A stretch of 64,000 nt of DNA, taken from positions 80,821 through 144,820 of the forward strand of contig DATJSJ010000120.1 in the NCBI GenBank assembly GCA_035504175.1. The letters run 5' to 3'. The notes under the pieces are model-generated. The model saw only the letters and a list, made by a program, of their open reading frames with translations. It was not told the DNA's origin and ran no database searches. Position numbers and translations under genes: made by a program. The DNA is from DATJSJ01 sp035504175. Lineage in GTDB: Bacteria > Pseudomonadota > Alphaproteobacteria > Acetobacterales > Acetobacteraceae. Positions 7,301-16,389 of the stretch are shown piece by piece (within the stretch, counting starts at the first letter, position 1; each line of letters opens with the position of its first letter).

Positions 7301-8959
7301 CAGCGTCTGCGTCTGCCCTTCGTGCTGCCGCCGGAAGCGAGCGATCAGACGCTGCAGGGCGCAGCCATCGTCGCCTCCTGGTTCGGCGGGCTCGCCGATT
7401 ACCGCGGCGCGCGTTTCCCGGCGGCGAACTCGGCGCCGGCCGAGGGCAATGCCGTGGTCTTTGCCACCGCCTCGGAACATCCCGGCGGCCTCACTCTGCC
7501 GCCGCTCGACGGCCCGACTCTGGCGGAAATCGCCAATCCCAACGATCCCGCCGGATCGCTGCTGCTGGTCGCCGGCCGCACCGGGGAAGAGCTGGTGCAG
7601 GCGGCGCAGGCGCTCGCCGCGGGCGGCGCCAGGCTGCTCGGCGGCGACCACGCCGTGGTCGCCGCACCCGACCTGCCGGAGCGCGTGCCCTATGACGCAC
7701 CTGCCTGGATCCCGAGCGATCGCCCGGTGCGCTTCGGTGAACTCGTCGATGCCGCCGCCCTGCAGGGCGTGGGCTATGCGCCCGGCACGATGCGGGTGCC
7801 GTTCCGCACCGCGCCGGATCTCTACACCTGGCGCGGCGCCGGCTTCCCGCTGCATGTCCGCTTCCGCGCGCCGCCGGGGCCGATCGTCGACCTCGCCGCC
7901 TCGCGGCTCGATGTCAGCATCAACAACCTCTTCCTTGGCGCAACGCCGCTGGCCGATCGCCCGTCGCTGATCGGTGCCTGGCTCGCGCGCTGGACCGGCG
8001 ACGACCCGGACGTCGGCGCCGCCCGGTTCAGCATTCCGCCCTACGACGTGTTCGGCCAGAACGACCTGCAGTTCTTCTTCGACACAAGGCCGCTGCATCG
8101 CGGCGACTGCCGCGCGGTGCCGGAGGACCTGCACATGGCGGTCGATCCGGACAGTACCGTCGATCTCAGCCGTGCCTGGCGCTTCGCCGAGATGCCGAAC
8201 CTCGCCTTCTTCGTGAATTCCGGCTTCCCCTTCACCCGCATGGCCGATCTGTCGCAGACCGCGGCCGTACTGCCGGAGCGGCCGGACGCGGCCGAAATCA
8301 GCACCTTTTTCGACCTGATGGGGCAGATCGGCGCCTTCACCGGCTATCCGGTGATGCGCATCGCGGTGATCCGGCCGGGCGAGGCGGCGTCGATGGCGGA
8401 TCGCGACCTGCTGCTGATCGGAACCCTGCCGCATCTCGCCGACGCGGCGCCGCTGCTGCGGGGCAGCCCGGTGCAGTTGCAGAATGGCGTGCTGCGCGTC
8501 GCCCTCGGCCATCGCCTGCCGTCGGTGTACCGGCTGTTCGACGATGCCGAAGCCCGCTCGGTCTCGCAGGCCCGGGCGCAGGTGCTGGCGGTCGCCGGCG
8601 GCGACGGTGCGCTGCTGGTGGGCGCGCAAAGCCCGCTGCATGCCGGCCGGTCGCTCGTCGCCGTGCTCGGCATGACGCCGCCCGGTCTCGCCGATGCGGT
8701 CGCGGTGATGGCGAATTCGACGCAGGCGCCGCACATCCAGGGCGACCTCGCGGTGCTGAGCGGCGGGCGGGCAACCTCCTGGCGTGTCGGCGACAGCTAC
8801 ACGGTGGGCTCGCTGCCGTTCTGGGTCTGGCCCTCCTGGGCGCTGCGCAACGATCCGCTCGGCCTGCTGCTCTGGCTGGTCGGCGGCACGCTGCTGCTGG
8901 CCTTTGCCTTCTTCCGCACGCTGCGGCGGCTGGCGCAGCGGCGCGCCGGCGGGCACTGA
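4346..8959 (+). CDS. bcsAB: Fused cellulose synthase catalytic and c-di-GMP-binding subunits BcsA-BcsB
   Basis: One 1537-residue polypeptide holds both synthase subunits, as in Komagataeibacter AcsAB. The BcsA part polymerises UDP-glucose and threads the glucan through the inner membrane. It shows LLDDGKR (D184, D185), DCD (232-234), TED (327-329) and the QRMRW motif (365-369), flanked by membrane helices. A PilZ domain follows, with RNRAR at 570 and DLSQGG at 597, the two halves of the c-di-GMP site. Around residues 728-755 an internal hydrophobic segment (LARRAAALGLVALLAG) ends in a signal-peptide-like ARASQ and leads to a Pro/Ala linker and the periplasmic BcsB domain (VVLPLRRLG to the C-terminal anchor GLLLWLVGGTLLLAFAFF). 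It overlaps bcsQ by 4 bases and is one base from bcsC. Confidence 0.97.
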   Translation: MRATPLRADRARPTRPDLVGRATQALLILAGAALLLAVASVPLGAGQQALLAVFCAATFLIANRFRGRFVSVCLIVLSLGVSLRYIVWRLTQTLEFGTLPELVLGGTLVAAEMYAVTVLVLGYVQTIWPLQRKPVPLPPDPAGWPTVDVFIPTYNEALSVVRATVLAATGIDWPSDKLRVHLLDDGKREEFRRFAQAAGVNYITRPDNRHAKAGNLNHALTRTDGEFILVFDCDHIPTRAFLQFTMGWLVREKKLAMVQTPHHFYSPDPFQRNLAAGTRVPPEGNLFYGLIQDGNDFWNASFFCGSCAVIRRAALATIGGYAVETVTEDAHTMLKLHRAGWDSAYLAIPLAAGLATERLILHIGQRMRWARGMIQIFRIDNPLLGPGLTLPQRICYLQAMGHFFFAVPRIVFLTSPLMYLLLGQNIIAASPLAIVAYALPHIFHSVATNSRLQGHWRHSFWSEIYETVLALFLVRVTINTLISPRRGKFNVTDKGGLLENGYFDLGAVYPNIILAVVLVLGIGRGIGQILLVHNDALTFQALLLNSIWALFSLLTVMAALAVGRETRQMRNRARIRAALSVVIYLPDGRLITGTTRDLSQGGGRLLAARPEGLADDAALEIEFQLAGQVLLVPAQAVRWQGDRLQVEFRPRTMAEEAATVQAVFARADAWADWADYPKDRPLASLWRVLVSIRGLFRPRDRLSAAPPRPDRQPGEAPLPPALPERAVGLARRAAALGLVALLAGAGAARASQGAAAADPASHAMTVRPVPTPVVELQDVPMPPAPPTPGATAPAPAAPGTAPPAAPPAIAAPGAVPPVQTGSAATAPAAGERRVVLPLRRLGAMGPLTLRGSSPLQGVQFGIRADEVVTGAELSLNGANSPALLPAFSNVTVTLNEQYVGTIPVNRDQPRYDHLVMPIDPAFFQEDNRLNFRFTGRYTAGCNDPLSGLLWSTVSDGSTLTLTLARLPPQRDLSRLPLPFFDAHDRQRLRLPFVLPPEASDQTLQGAAIVASWFGGLADYRGARFPAANSAPAEGNAVVFATASEHPGGLTLPPLDGPTLAEIANPNDPAGSLLLVAGRTGEELVQAAQALAAGGARLLGGDHAVVAAPDLPERVPYDAPAWIPSDRPVRFGELVDAAALQGVGYAPGTMRVPFRTAPDLYTWRGAGFPLHVRFRAPPGPIVDLAASRLDVSINNLFLGATPLADRPSLIGAWLARWTGDDPDVGAARFSIPPYDVFGQNDLQFFFDTRPLHRGDCRAVPEDLHMAVDPDSTVDLSRAWRFAEMPNLAFFVNSGFPFTRMADLSQTAAVLPERPDAAEISTFFDLMGQIGAFTGYPVMRIAVIRPGEAASMADRDLLLIGTLPHLADAAPLLRGSPVQLQNGVLRVALGHRLPSVYRLFDDAEARSVSQARAQVLAVAGGDGALLVGAQSPLHAGRSLVAVLGMTPPGLADAVAVMANSTQAPHIQGDLAVLSGGRATSWRVGDSYTVGSLPFWVWPSWALRNDPLGLLLWLVGGTLLLAFAFFRTLRRLAQRRAGGH

Positions 8960-8960
8960 G

Positions 8961-11900
8961 ATGCCCGATGCCGGTCCTCGCCTGATCCGGCGTGGTGCCG
9001 CGATCCTGGCGGCGGCGATCGCGGCCCCGGCCTGGGGTGGCGCCGCACTCGCCCAGCAGGCGCCCGCCGATGCAGGCGCGTTGCCGGGGGCGGCCCCGGC
9101 GACCGTTGCGGCGCCGGCCCCTTCCGGGGCGTCCGCCACGCCTGCCGCCCCTGCCGCAGCGCCCGCCGGCAGCACGCCGGCGGCAGACAATCCGGCGATC
9201 GCCGCGCTGCTGCGCCAGGCAGGGTTCTGGCGCGACCAGCACCAGCCGGACCGCGCCCTCGCCGCCCTGCGCCGCGTGCTGGGGATCGATCCGCACAACG
9301 CCACCGCCCTGGCGATGCAGGCGGAGATCGAGGCGGCCCAGGGGGACGCCGCGTCCGCCCGCGCGACCCTGGCGCGGATCGGCGCCGCGACCGGGGCGAC
9401 ACCCGGGCTGCGCGCCGCCCGCGAGGCGGTGCGCCTGGCCGGCATCGATCCGGAACAGCTTGCGACGGCGCGCCGCCTGGCGTCCGAACACCGCGCCGCC
9501 GCGGCCGTTGCGGCCTATCGACAGGCCTTCGCCGGCGGCGCGCCGCCCGATGCGCTCGCCGTCGAGTACTACCAGACGCTGGCCAGCACCGAGGGCGGCT
9601 GGGACGCCGCGCGCGCCGGGCTCGCGCAGGCGGTGCGGCACGATCCGGGCAATCTGAAGGCGCAGCTTGCCTATGCCGAGCTGCTGACCTACCGCGAGGC
9701 AAGCCGGGCCGAGGGCATCCGCCGGCTGCAGGCGCTCGGCGCCGACCCGTCGGTTGCCGCCGCGGCCGAGAAGGCGCAACGCCAGGCGCTGCTCTGGCTG
9801 GCCGACCGGCCGGACAGTGCCGCGGCGATCGGGCAGTTTGCCGCCACGCACCCGGATGATGCGGAGATCGCGCACAAGCTGGCGGCGATCCGCAACCCGC
9901 CCAATGCCGCCGTCGACCGGGCCGGCCAGGACCGCGCGGCCGGCTTCGCGGCGCTGAACGCCGGTCACCTCGCCGAAGCCGAGCAGCATTTCTCCGCGGC
10001 CCTGATGGCGGCACCGGACGACGCCGACGCGCTGGGCGGGCTCGGCCTGGTGCGGCTGCGCCAGGGCCGGCCGGCGGACGCGCGCCTGCTGCTGCAGCGG
10101 GCGATCGCCGCCGATCCGAGCGCCCGGGACAAATGGCAGGCGGCACTGGTCGGCACCGAATCCGGCCAGGACTGGGCCGAGGTGCGCGCGCTCGCGGCGC
10201 GCGGCCAGTACCGCGCGGCCGAGGCGAAGCTCACCCGGCTGCTCGGGCGCAGCGACAATCCCGGCGGCCGGCTGCTGCTTGCCGACATCCAGACGCGGGC
10301 GGGCGAACTCGCAGCGGCCGAGGCGAGCTATCGCCGCGTGCTGGACCGGCGGCCGGAGGACACCGCCGCGCTGATCGGCCTGGCCGGGCTGCTGTCGCGG
10401 CAAGGGCAGGACGAGGAGGCTGCTGCCCTGTATGCCCGGGCGGGCGCATCCGGCGGCGCGCTGGCGGCGACGGCGCGCGCCGCGGCGCTGCGCGACCGCG
10501 CCACCCAGGCCGCCGACCCGGCCACCCGCATCGCGCTGTACCGGGCGGCGCTGGCGAGCGACCCGGGCAATGCCTGGATCCGGCTGGATCTGGCGCGTGC
10601 CCTGGCCGGGCAGGGACAGCGGGCGGAGGCGCAGCGGCTGATCGACGATGCGATCGCCGGACCGCAGGCGACGCCGGCGGCCCTGCAGGCCGCGGCCTAT
10701 TTCGACCTGGAAAACGGGAATGCCACCGGCGCTGCCGCGGCGGTGGCGCGGCTGCCGCCGCGACAGCGCACGCCCGAGATGCGCCGCCTCGCGGCCCGGG
10801 TCGCGTTCCAGCGCGAGGTCGACGCGGCGGCGGCGTCCGGTCCGGTGGCAGGCCGCGCCCGTCTGATGCGGCTGGCCGTCGGGCCCGATCCCGACGGCAC
10901 CCGCGGCGCCGCCATCGCCCGGGCGTTCGCCGCGATGCACGACCCGGCGGGGGCACAGGAGGCGATCAATCTGGCGCTCGCGGCCACACCGATGCCAAGC
11001 CCGGCGCAGCGTCTCGCCTACGCGGGCGCGATGATGCAGGCGGGCGATGCCGGGGCGGCGGCGCGGCTGTTGGCCGGGATCGACGTGGCGGCGCTGCCGC
11101 CAGACGAGGCGGCGGCCGCGGTGCAGCTGCGGGCCGGGCTGGCCGTGCAACGGGCCGACCGCTTGCGCGATGCCGGGCAGCCGGCCGCAGCCTATGACCA
11201 GCTCGCGCCGGTGTTGCGGCAGGATCCCGCCAACGCCGATGCCAATCTGGCGCTGGCGCGGCTCTACCAGTCGGCGGATCGACCGCAGCGCGCGCTGGCG
11301 GTGACGCAGGCCCTGCTGCAACGCAACCCGAACGACGTGGCGGTGCGCCAGGCGGCGGTGCAGGCGGCCATCGCCGCACGCGCCTGGGGCCAGGCGCAGC
11401 AATGGGTGCAGCAGGGGCTGCGTCTCGCCCCCGCTGATCCGCGCTCCTGGATCGCCGCCGCCGATCTGGCGCGGGCGCGCGGCAATGACGGCGAGGCGCT
11501 GCGCGATCTGCGCCGGGCGCGCGCGCTGCGCAGTGCCGAGGTCGAAGGTGCGGCGGACAGCGTCGCAGCCACCGAGGCAGCCGCCGCGGCGTCGCCGGAC
11601 GCCGTACCTGCGGGATTGCTGGCGCCGGATGGCGCGGGCGCGACGGCACCGGATGCGGCGGCCACCGGCGGCACGTCGCCCGCTGCGGCGCCACCGCCGA
11701 CCGGCCCGGCCCTGGCCGCGTTACCGCCCGGCGGGGGCGGCTCTGCCGCGATTCCGACCGGCGGCGTCTCCGCCTACATGACCACGACCGCGCCGGCGCC
11801 GCTGCAGCCGCCCGCACCCGGCAGCAATCCGTTCCGCGCCGGGGCTGCCGCGCCGGCCGATGCCGACGGCACGGCCGATGCCGGGGCTGCGACCGGCGAT

Positions 11901-13049
11901 GCGATGACCGAGAACATCGACCGGCAGATCGCGGCGATGCAGGAGCAGGTGGCGCCGCGGCTGCAGGTCGATACCGGGTTGCGCTTCCGCTCGGGCAGCG
12001 AAGGGCTGGACCAGCTCACCGAGGCGATGCTGCCGATGGAGGCGAGCTTTTCCCCGGGCGGCGTCGGCCGGGTCACCTTCCAGGTGACGCCGACCTACGT
12101 CACCGCGGGCACGCTCCCCGACACGCCGACCTCGCTGGCGCAATTCGGCACGCTCGCACTGGACGACGGCAGCCCGTCGACTCCCTCTCCGGGCACGGTG
12201 CAAAGCTCGGGCGTCGGGCTCGATCTCGGCTACGCGTGGCGCTTCCTGTCGGCGGATGTCGGGGCGACGCCGCTCGGCTTTCGCGTCACCAACCCGGTCG
12301 GCGGGATCGAACTGGCACCGGAGATTGCCAATGGCTGGCGGGTGCGCCTGACCGGCGAGGACCGCGCCGTGACCGACAGCGTCCTGTCCTATGCCGGGAC
12401 GCGCGACCCGCGCACCGGCGAGGTCTGGGGCGGCGTCACCCGCGCCCGCGGCCACATCCAGATCGAGTACGCCGGCGGCCCGGCCAACTTCTATCTCGGC
12501 GGCGGCGGCGCCAGCCTGACCGGCAAGAACGTCGAATCCAACTCGGAAGTCGAGTTCGGCGCCGGCGGTTCCTATGCCGTCTACCATTCGGGCGGCGACG
12601 AGGCGCGGGTCGGGCTCGACCTCGTGTATTTCGACTATGCGCACAATCTGCGCTTCTTCACCCTCGGCGGTGGCGGCTATTTCAGCCCGCAGAACTATTT
12701 CGCGGCGCTGATCCCGGTGAGCTACGCGGAGAAGGATGGCGATCTCACCTGGAACGTCGGCGGCTCGGTCGGCTTTCAGACCTATCACGAGAACAGCTCG
12801 CCCTATTTCCCGACCGATCCGGCGGCACAGGCACAGCTCGAGGCGCTGGCGGCCGGCAACCCGCAGCTCGCCGCCTCCACGACCGCGGACAGCGTCTCCG
12901 GCCTGGTCGGCGGTGCGCATGGCGCGGTCGAGTACCGCGTCTCGCCGGCCTTCACGCTCGGCGGTCGGGCCAGCTACCAGCGCGCCGGCGACTGGAACGA
13001 GGGCGAGGGGCTGCTCTATGCCCGCTATCTCTTCAACGTGGCGCCCTGA
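8961..13049 (+). CDS. bcsC: Cellulose export outer-membrane protein BcsC
   Basis: The 1362-residue product has a signal peptide (RRGAAILAAAIAAPAWGG...ALAQQ), a periplasmic array of tetratricopeptide repeats over roughly residues 70-880, a Pro/Ala/Gly-rich spacer near 880-980, and a C-terminal beta-barrel of about 350 residues. The barrel shows repeated aromatic-Gly strands (FYLGGGGASLTG, GGGGYFSPQNYF) and ends in an outer-membrane-type YARYLFNVAP. In this family the TPRs form the periplasmic tunnel and the barrel passes the glucan across the outer membrane. The length matches BcsC/AcsC proteins. Repeats such as LALARLYQSADRPQRAL mark the TPR consensus. Confidence 0.95.
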   Translation: MPDAGPRLIRRGAAILAAAIAAPAWGGAALAQQAPADAGALPGAAPATVAAPAPSGASATPAAPAAAPAGSTPAADNPAIAALLRQAGFWRDQHQPDRALAALRRVLGIDPHNATALAMQAEIEAAQGDAASARATLARIGAATGATPGLRAAREAVRLAGIDPEQLATARRLASEHRAAAAVAAYRQAFAGGAPPDALAVEYYQTLASTEGGWDAARAGLAQAVRHDPGNLKAQLAYAELLTYREASRAEGIRRLQALGADPSVAAAAEKAQRQALLWLADRPDSAAAIGQFAATHPDDAEIAHKLAAIRNPPNAAVDRAGQDRAAGFAALNAGHLAEAEQHFSAALMAAPDDADALGGLGLVRLRQGRPADARLLLQRAIAADPSARDKWQAALVGTESGQDWAEVRALAARGQYRAAEAKLTRLLGRSDNPGGRLLLADIQTRAGELAAAEASYRRVLDRRPEDTAALIGLAGLLSRQGQDEEAAALYARAGASGGALAATARAAALRDRATQAADPATRIALYRAALASDPGNAWIRLDLARALAGQGQRAEAQRLIDDAIAGPQATPAALQAAAYFDLENGNATGAAAAVARLPPRQRTPEMRRLAARVAFQREVDAAAASGPVAGRARLMRLAVGPDPDGTRGAAIARAFAAMHDPAGAQEAINLALAATPMPSPAQRLAYAGAMMQAGDAGAAARLLAGIDVAALPPDEAAAAVQLRAGLAVQRADRLRDAGQPAAAYDQLAPVLRQDPANADANLALARLYQSADRPQRALAVTQALLQRNPNDVAVRQAAVQAAIAARAWGQAQQWVQQGLRLAPADPRSWIAAADLARARGNDGEALRDLRRARALRSAEVEGAADSVAATEAAAAASPDAVPAGLLAPDGAGATAPDAAATGGTSPAAAPPPTGPALAALPPGGGGSAAIPTGGVSAYMTTTAPAPLQPPAPGSNPFRAGAAAPADADGTADAGAATGDAMTENIDRQIAAMQEQVAPRLQVDTGLRFRSGSEGLDQLTEAMLPMEASFSPGGVGRVTFQVTPTYVTAGTLPDTPTSLAQFGTLALDDGSPSTPSPGTVQSSGVGLDLGYAWRFLSADVGATPLGFRVTNPVGGIELAPEIANGWRVRLTGEDRAVTDSVLSYAGTRDPRTGEVWGGVTRARGHIQIEYAGGPANFYLGGGGASLTGKNVESNSEVEFGAGGSYAVYHSGGDEARVGLDLVYFDYAHNLRFFTLGGGGYFSPQNYFAALIPVSYAEKDGDLTWNVGGSVGFQTYHENSSPYFPTDPAAQAQLEALAAGNPQLAASTTADSVSGLVGGAHGAVEYRVSPAFTLGGRASYQRAGDWNEGEGLLYARYLFNVAP

Positions 13050-13076
13050 GCCGGGCGCGAACGCACGGGGCGGACG

Positions 13077-13550
13077 ATGGACATGCCGCAGACGGTCAGC
13101 TTCGGGACGACGGACGGGACGGTCGTGCACTGGCGCAGTTTCCTGCGCGCGCTGGCCGAGGAGGTCGACGCCCGCGCCGGTGCGCCCGAGCGCAACGATT
13201 TGCTCCGCTGCATCGGCGCGCGCATGGCGCGACTGCTGCCGCTGCCCGCGGTGCATTCGCTGGAGACGCTGGAGATCGAGATCAACGACGCGCTGGCGGC
13301 GATCGGCTGGGGCCAGGCGCGGCTGCTGCTGAACGAGGCCGAGCGGGTGCTCAGCATCGCGCATTCCGGCATGCCGCGCATCGGCTCCGCCGGGTCGCCG
13401 CCGGGGACCTGGCTCGCCCCGGCGCTGGAAGGGCTGTACGAGACCTGGCTGGCGCAGCAGCCGGGCAGCGAGCCGGGCCTTCAGGCGCGGCTGCAGCCTT
13501 CGTCCGGAGGCGAGACGGTGGTGCTGCGCTACGCGCGCGCCCTGCCGTGA
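13077..13550 (+). CDS. bcsD: Cellulose synthase subunit D
   Basis: This 157-residue protein aligns by eye with Komagataeibacter AcsD. Shared blocks include RNDLLRCIGARMARLLPLP, IGWGQARLLL, and GTWLAPALEGLYETW against GTWLAPVLEGLYGRW. AcsD forms a periplasmic octamer with inner channels that guide four glucan chains, which makes crystalline ribbons rather than amorphous cellulose. BcsD is characteristic of acetic-acid-bacterium-type operons. It is the last gene of the operon, 27 bases after bcsC. An alternative ATG lies two codons further in. Confidence 0.93.
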   Translation: MDMPQTVSFGTTDGTVVHWRSFLRALAEEVDARAGAPERNDLLRCIGARMARLLPLPAVHSLETLEIEINDALAAIGWGQARLLLNEAERVLSIAHSGMPRIGSAGSPPGTWLAPALEGLYETWLAQQPGSEPGLQARLQPSSGGETVVLRYARALP

Positions 13551-13779
13551 CCGCCGCGGCGCGGCACCGACGCCTTTGCCGATTCCCCGCATTCGCGCCA
13601 AGGCATGCACCATCGGGCTCGCCGTGACTGTGCCAAGCGATCCCGGTCCAGCTTTCTGATTTCAAGCCGTTCTTCGCGCCGTCGGTGATTCCGCCGCCGG
13701 CGATCCCGGTCGGGCGCGCCCGACCCGTGAGGCGCCTTGCCCGAGCCACCCGGGTCCGGCGATCGGGATGTTCTCGGCG

Positions 13780-14343
13780 CTAGAACGTGCCCTGATCGAT
13801 ATTGCGGCCCATCGCCTGGCCAACGCGATAGCCGATGTCGCGCGCCAGGGCGAGCCCGTCATCCGTCTCGACGGTGCAGCTGATCGAGGCGATCCAGGCG
13901 AATTGGGCACCGACGGAATCGAGCACCAGCACGGCGGCGTCGAGCTTGGCGCCGAGCGGTGAGCCGCCCGGCAATGAGGCGGTCGTGCCCATCCAGTGAA
14001 AGTCGGAGAAGTTGCCGGTGGAGGCGGGCTGGTTGGTCCCGGGGATGGTCGGCGGGTAGATCGACAGCGCCATCGAGAGCCGGAGCGTGCTTTGCGGATC
14101 GACGCTGACTCCCGCCGCCTCGAGTCCGGAGGCGAAGGCGGCGACCGCCTGGTCGGCCTGCGCCGTGTGCGTCACCGGCTGCAATTGCAGGGATACCGCC
14201 AGGTGCCGGGGCAGCACCACCATGGTGGAGGTGTCGAGGGCGCCGCGGCAGGAGCGCATGGCGACGGCCGGCCCGGACGCGGCGACGAGCCCGGCAAGGA
14301 TCAGACCAGCCCGGCCGAGATGCCGGAAGATCGTGTGCCGCAT
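13780..14343 (-). CDS. Exported protein of unknown function (187 aa)
   Basis: The product starts MRHTIFRHLGRAGLILAGLVAAS with a signal peptide ending near AVA, leaving about 160 mature residues. The rest alternates hydrophobic and polar residues (VVLPRHLAVSLQLQPV, LDAAVLVLDSVGAQFAWIASI), as in a beta-rich periplasmic domain. Two cysteines (SCRG, ISCTV) could form a disulfide. The ATG at 14343 has GGAG upstream; an earlier ATG seven codons out lacks one. It converges on the cellulose operon, 229 bases past bcsD, and no family is recognised. Confidence 0.65.
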   Translation of the reverse strand: MRHTIFRHLGRAGLILAGLVAASGPAVAMRSCRGALDTSTMVVLPRHLAVSLQLQPVTHTAQADQAVAAFASGLEAAGVSVDPQSTLRLSMALSIYPPTIPGTNQPASTGNFSDFHWMGTTASLPGGSPLGAKLDAAVLVLDSVGAQFAWIASISCTVETDDGLALARDIGYRVGQAMGRNIDQGTF

Positions 14344-14518
14344 CGGCCACTCCGCTCGTTGCACCGGCGAGGCTAAGCGCCGGCGGTCGCGGCGGCAAGG
14401 CGCCGTCGATGACGTATGTATGGTTCGCCGCGCGACAATCCGCGCACGCGATCGCCGTCCGAGACGCGCCGCGCCGATCCGCAGCCCGTGCCGTCAGCGG
14501 GCGGACCGACCGCGCCGG

Positions 14519-15448
14519 CTAGCGCGTCGGTCGCGGCGGGTCCTGCGAATAATCGTAGAATCCGCGGCCGGTCTTGCGCCCGAGCCAGCCGGCCTGGACG
14601 TATTTCACCAGCAGCGGACAGGGACGGTACTTGCTGTCGGAAAGCCCCTCGTACAGCACCTGCATGATCGAGAGGCAGGTGTCGAGACCGATGAAATCCG
14701 CCAGTTCCAGCGGCCCCATCGGATGATTGGCGCCGAGCCGCATGCCGGTGTCGATGGCGCTGATCGAGCCGACGCCCTCATACAGCGCGTACACCGCCTC
14801 GTTGATCATCGGCACCAGGACGCGGTTGACGATGAACGCCGGAAAATCCTCGGCAACGGCGGTGGTCTTGTCGAGCTTCGCCGCCAGCGCCTGGATCGCC
14901 TGGAAGGTCGGCTCGTCGGTCGCGATGCCGCGGATCACCTCGACCAGCTTCATCACCGGCACCGGATTCATGAAGTGCATGCCGATGAATTTTTCCGGCC
15001 GGTCGGTGCCGGCCCCGAGCCGGGTGATCGGGATCGACGAGGTGTTGGTCGCCAGGATGCAGGAGGGTTTGAGGTGCGGCGTGACCGACTTGTAGATCGC
15101 GCGCTTGATGTCCTCCTTCTCGGTCGCCGCCTCGATCACCAGGTCGACGTCGCCCAGGCTCACGGAATCCGTGGTTGGCGTCACCCGCGCCAGCGCCGCC
15201 TGCTTGTCCGCTTCGGTGATCAGCTTGCGGCCGATCTGGCGGTCCATGTTGCGCGCCATCGTTGCCATGGCGCGGTCGAGCTGATCGGCCTTGACGTCGA
15301 CCAGCGTGACGGGCAGGCCGTGCAGCACGCAGACATGGGCAATGCCATTGCCCATCTGTCCGGCGCCGATCACGCCCACCGCCTGGATGGCAGCCGTCGA
15401 GGAAAGGGCAGCTTCGCTCGCCGCCCCCGACTTCACGTCGATGTTCAT
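14519..15448 (-). CDS. hbd: 3-hydroxybutyryl-CoA dehydrogenase
   Basis: This 309-residue NAD(P)-dependent enzyme oxidises or reduces 3-hydroxyacyl-CoA in short-chain fatty acid, butyrate or PHB-linked metabolism. A Rossmann motif IGAGQMG lies at residues 27-33 with the acidic end of beta-2 (TLVDVK). The catalytic His region is seen as GMHFMNPVPVMKLVE, and the C-terminal dimerisation domain ends with KYVQAGWLGRKTGRGFYDY. It is the last gene of an etfB-etfA-hbd operon, its ATG overlapping the etfA stop (ATGA). That linkage suggests acyl-CoA oxidation with electrons passed to the quinone pool. Confidence 0.93.
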   Translation of the reverse strand: MNIDVKSGAASEAALSSTAAIQAVGVIGAGQMGNGIAHVCVLHGLPVTLVDVKADQLDRAMATMARNMDRQIGRKLITEADKQAALARVTPTTDSVSLGDVDLVIEAATEKEDIKRAIYKSVTPHLKPSCILATNTSSIPITRLGAGTDRPEKFIGMHFMNPVPVMKLVEVIRGIATDEPTFQAIQALAAKLDKTTAVAEDFPAFIVNRVLVPMINEAVYALYEGVGSISAIDTGMRLGANHPMGPLELADFIGLDTCLSIMQVLYEGLSDSKYRPCPLLVKYVQAGWLGRKTGRGFYDYSQDPPRPTR

Positions 15449-16389
15449 GAGGAGCGCTCCAGTTCTGCCCGCAGTTCGGGCAGGGCGTTGAAAAGGTCCG
15501 CGACCAGGCCGTAATCGGCGACCTGGAAGATGGGCGCTTCCTCATCCTTGTTGATCGCCACGATGACCTTGCTGTCCTTCATCCCGGCCAGGTGCTGGAT
15601 GGCGCCGGAGATGCCGACGGCGATGTAGAGGTCCGGGGCGACGATTTTTCCGGTCTGTCCCACCTGATAGTCGTTGGGGACGAATCCGGCATCCACCGCC
15701 GCGCGGGAGGCCCCGACGGCGGCGCCGAGCTTGTCGGCGATCGGCTCGATCAGGGCGAAATTCTCGCCCTTCTGCATGCCACGGCCGCCGGAGATGACGA
15801 CACGGGCGGCGGTCAGTTCCGGGCGCTCGCTCTTCGAGAGCTCGGCGCCGACGTAGCGCGACAGCGCGGGATCGGCCGGTGTCACGGACACCGGCTCGAT
15901 CGCGGCACTGCCGCCCTCGGCGGCAACTGGGTCGAAGCTCGCGGCGCGCACCGTGATCACCTTCTTCGCATCCGCCGACTGCACGGTCGCGAGCGCGTTG
16001 CCGGCGTAGATCGGACGGATGAAGGTGTCGGGGCCCTCGATGCCGGCGATGTCGCTGATCGGCTGCGCATCGAGCAAGGCGGCGACGCGCGGCATGACGT
16101 TCTTGCCGGCCGCCGTCGCCGCCGCCAGCAGATGGTCATAGGCGGGCGCCAGCGCCACCAGCAGTGCGGCCAGCGGTTCGGCCATCGCGTGCGCATAGGC
16201 GGCCGCGTCGGCGACGAGCACCTTCGTGACGTCCGGCAGCCGCGCCGCCGCCGCCGCTGCCGCCCCGATCCCGGACCCGGCGACCAGCACGTGCACCTCG
16301 CCGAGCTTGCCGGCGGCGGCGACCGCACTCCGCGACGGCTGCTTGATCGCGCCGCCGGGCTCGAATTCGAGCAGAACCAGCGCGGTCAC
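15445..16389 (-). CDS. etfA: Electron transfer flavoprotein alpha subunit
   Basis: The 314-residue FAD-binding subunit of ETF carries electrons from acyl-CoA dehydrogenases to ETF-quinone oxidoreductase. The C-terminal FAD domain signature is clear: VISGGRGMQKGENFALIEP, then DAGFVPNDYQVGQTGKIVAPDLY and AINKDEEAPIFQVADYGLV. The start is a GTG at 16389 (MTALVLLEFEPGG); the frame is open far upstream but that part is etfB shadow. Its start overlaps the etfB stop as TAGTG, so the pair is translationally coupled. Confidence 0.95.
   Translation of the reverse strand: MTALVLLEFEPGGAIKQPSRSAVAAAGKLGEVHVLVAGSGIGAAAAAAARLPDVTKVLVADAAAYAHAMAEPLAALLVALAPAYDHLLAAATAAGKNVMPRVAALLDAQPISDIAGIEGPDTFIRPIYAGNALATVQSADAKKVITVRAASFDPVAAEGGSAAIEPVSVTPADPALSRYVGAELSKSERPELTAARVVISGGRGMQKGENFALIEPIADKLGAAVGASRAAVDAGFVPNDYQVGQTGKIVAPDLYIAVGISGAIQHLAGMKDSKVIVAINKDEEAPIFQVADYGLVADLFNALPELRAELERSS

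Noticed and set aside
6857..9445. Long antisense open frame (862 codons) opposite bcsAB and bcsC
   Set aside because: In DNA this GC-rich, antisense frames of real genes stay open. The translation is Arg/Ala/Gln-rich, without domains or a ribosome binding site, and bcsAB on the other strand is certain.
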